A DNA stretch of 30,543 nucleotides, from positions 1-30,543 of IMG/VR virus record IMGVR_UViG_3300000101_000094; one strand, 5' to 3'. Every line of letters starts with the position of its first letter. Within the stretch, counting starts at the first letter, position 1. Positions 29,725-30,543 of this stretch are shown here, piece by piece. The notes under the pieces are model-generated. The model ran no database searches. It saw only the letters and a program-made list of their open reading frames with translations, and was not told where the DNA came from. This DNA comes from a virus. A program made the translations under genes and the position numbers.

Positions 29725-29729
29725 AAATA
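29722..29729 (+). promoter_or_regulatory. Late-promoter-like CATAAATA motif
   Basis: CATAAATA on the plus strand, 28 nt before gp48 ATG (29757). It overlaps the start codon of divergent gp4. Third copy of the motif in the window. Confidence 0.65.
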
Positions 29730-29756
29730 ATATCTAGTCAATGTAAAGGAAACAAT

Positions 29757-30543
29757 ATGTCACTTTTTAGCTTCGGAGATATAAAATTTAACAAGGGTGA
29801 CCTAACACGCAAAGGTCCTCTCTCAGCTCTTACAAAGAGTGAATACGAAACTAATAATCTAAGATATCCAATAGATATTGGTAATGCCGATAAAGGTCAT
29901 TACATGGTTTTTTATGTTCGTAAACAAGATAAAACAGAAGCTGGAGGTGGTCAAAATCCTGTAAGTCCAGAAGCTTTAGTACCATCCGTGGGTGCAATAG
30001 ATGGTCTTTCAGCAAAAGCGAAATCATTGACTTCAGGTGGTATAACAACAAATTTTTCTTCAGCCACAAGTAAAATTCCAGGTATAGGTAATATAGATAC
30101 AAGTATAGGTGGTGATTTAGTAGGGAAAATTCAAAGTGGCATAAGTCAATTAGATGGTGCAATGGGAGGTGCATTAAGCGGTATTCAAAGCTCATTGGGG
30201 AAAGTGTCTGGTAATATACAAGGTGGACTCAAGAATGTTTTTGGATCCACAACATTACCAAAAGGAGGTGATTCAGCACAATCTAGGTCCGTTATACAAA
30301 ATAACGTGGCAGCAGTAAAAGGCGGTAGCTTACAGTTTCTCAAAACAACAAAGAGAACATCTGAAGCAATAAGCTTGTATATGCCAGATACCCTAATGTT
30401 TAATCAGACACAAAGTTACGATCAACTGAATATTGGTGGCGGTTTACCTGGTCAGCTCTTAGCAGCTGGTGAAGCAAATGCTGATGCAATAAAAGCCGGT
30501 TTAGCTGCTGGAAAAGAGGGTGATATGTCAGCAGGTCTAGCTG
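29757..30543 (+). CDS. 48: gp48, baseplate tail tube cap (N-terminal 262 residues)
   Basis: Starts SLFSFGDIKFNKG; RYPIDIGNADKGHYMVFYVRKQDK (about 42-65) is typical of gp48 in T4-like marine phages, followed by a Gly/Ser-rich linker and TKRTSEAISLYMPDTLMFNQTQSYDQL, also conserved. T4 gp48 (364 aa) caps the hub and begins the tail tube with gp54. Ribosome binding site AAAGGAAA. The gene runs out of the window. Confidence 0.72.
   Translation, partial: MSLFSFGDIKFNKGDLTRKGPLSALTKSEYETNNLRYPIDIGNADKGHYMVFYVRKQDKTEAGGGQNPVSPEALVPSVGAIDGLSAKAKSLTSGGITTNFSSATSKIPGIGNIDTSIGGDLVGKIQSGISQLDGAMGGALSGIQSSLGKVSGNIQGGLKNVFGSTTLPKGGDSAQSRSVIQNNVAAVKGGSLQFLKTTKRTSEAISLYMPDTLMFNQTQSYDQLNIGGGLPGQLLAAGEANADAIKAGLAAGKEGDMSAGLA

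Noticed and set aside
29851-30195. Minus-strand Leu/His-rich frame opposite gp48
   Set aside because: Shadow of the gp48 coding sequence; composition atypical of a real protein and no ribosome binding site.
1-30543. Integrase, transposase, IS ends or att sites
   Set aside because: No recombinase-type protein or terminal inverted repeats with target duplications were found; the window is consistent with a lytic T4-like genome.

Overview
The window is a block of a T4-like myovirus genome with low GC, very short gaps and many ATGA/TAATG start-stop overlaps. Recognisable T4-type core genes are gp32 (ssDNA-binding protein), gp59 (helicase loader), gp33 (late co-activator), RNase H, a gp26-type baseplate/tail-chaperone protein, gp4 (head completion), a gp54/tube-fold protein and gp48 (tail tube cap, cut by the window end). 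Composition and accessory genes (ErpA, ClpP, SleB-type hydrolase, 2OG-Fe(II) oxygenase, glycine-rich adhesin) fit the marine pelagiphage/cyanophage-related T4-like group. A PqqA precursor peptide gene points to a host that makes or uses PQQ. A marine methylotroph of the OM43 type would fit; this host call is inference.

Layout. (1) 1-4481, plus strand: small unknown genes, a 2OG-Fe(II) oxygenase, a promoter, a ParB/Srx-fold protein, a membrane-anchored SleB-like hydrolase and a WYL_2 (DUF2693) protein. (2) 4482-5914, plus: a 25-residue pqqA with strong ribosome binding site and its own terminator, then a PiT-type phosphate permease. (3) 11061-5895, minus strand: a late-type operon starting at a CATAAATA motif, with two membrane proteins (one with an EF-hand loop), a 49-aa basic protein, a 901-aa glycine-rich adhesin, three exported proteins including a c-type cytochrome, and ErpA. 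(4) 11168-16570, plus: RNase H, a sugar-nucleotide/glycosyltransferase cassette (degenerate nucleotidyltransferase, GT2, RmlC-like, GalE-like), ClpP and two small ORFs. (5) 16571-16913: no protein gene, but a consensus promoter, a strongly folded pseudoknot-like RNA ending in a T tract, and a second long hairpin. (6) 16914-24209, plus: a winged-helix-like protein, an exported module (periplasmic protein, entericidin-like lipoprotein, LPP20-like lipoprotein), a RecB-type nuclease, gp33, gp59 and gp32 with a repeated leader. (7) 29724-24258, minus: tail genes gp4, gp54-like, gp26, a -1 frame extension, a tape-measure-like protein, and a paralogue carrying a GH24 lysozyme domain. (8) 29757-end, plus: gp48.

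How it fits together. Five intergenic TTGACA promoters with 17-bp spacers (a sixth candidate lies inside a gene) probably serve host RNA polymerase early. CATAAATA motifs in front of structural or late genes probably serve gp33-dependent late transcription. The most notable signals are: phage pqqA near a cytochrome c and ErpA (possible support of PQQ-dependent periplasmic oxidation); a U-UUU-UUC slippery site at the end of gp26 that would fuse it to a 67-codon overlapping frame just before the tape-measure-like gene, as in lambda G/GT; an unidentified structured RNA; and three 11-nt tandem repeats in the gp32 leader that look like a translational operator. No tRNA, integrase, transposase or CRISPR array was seen.
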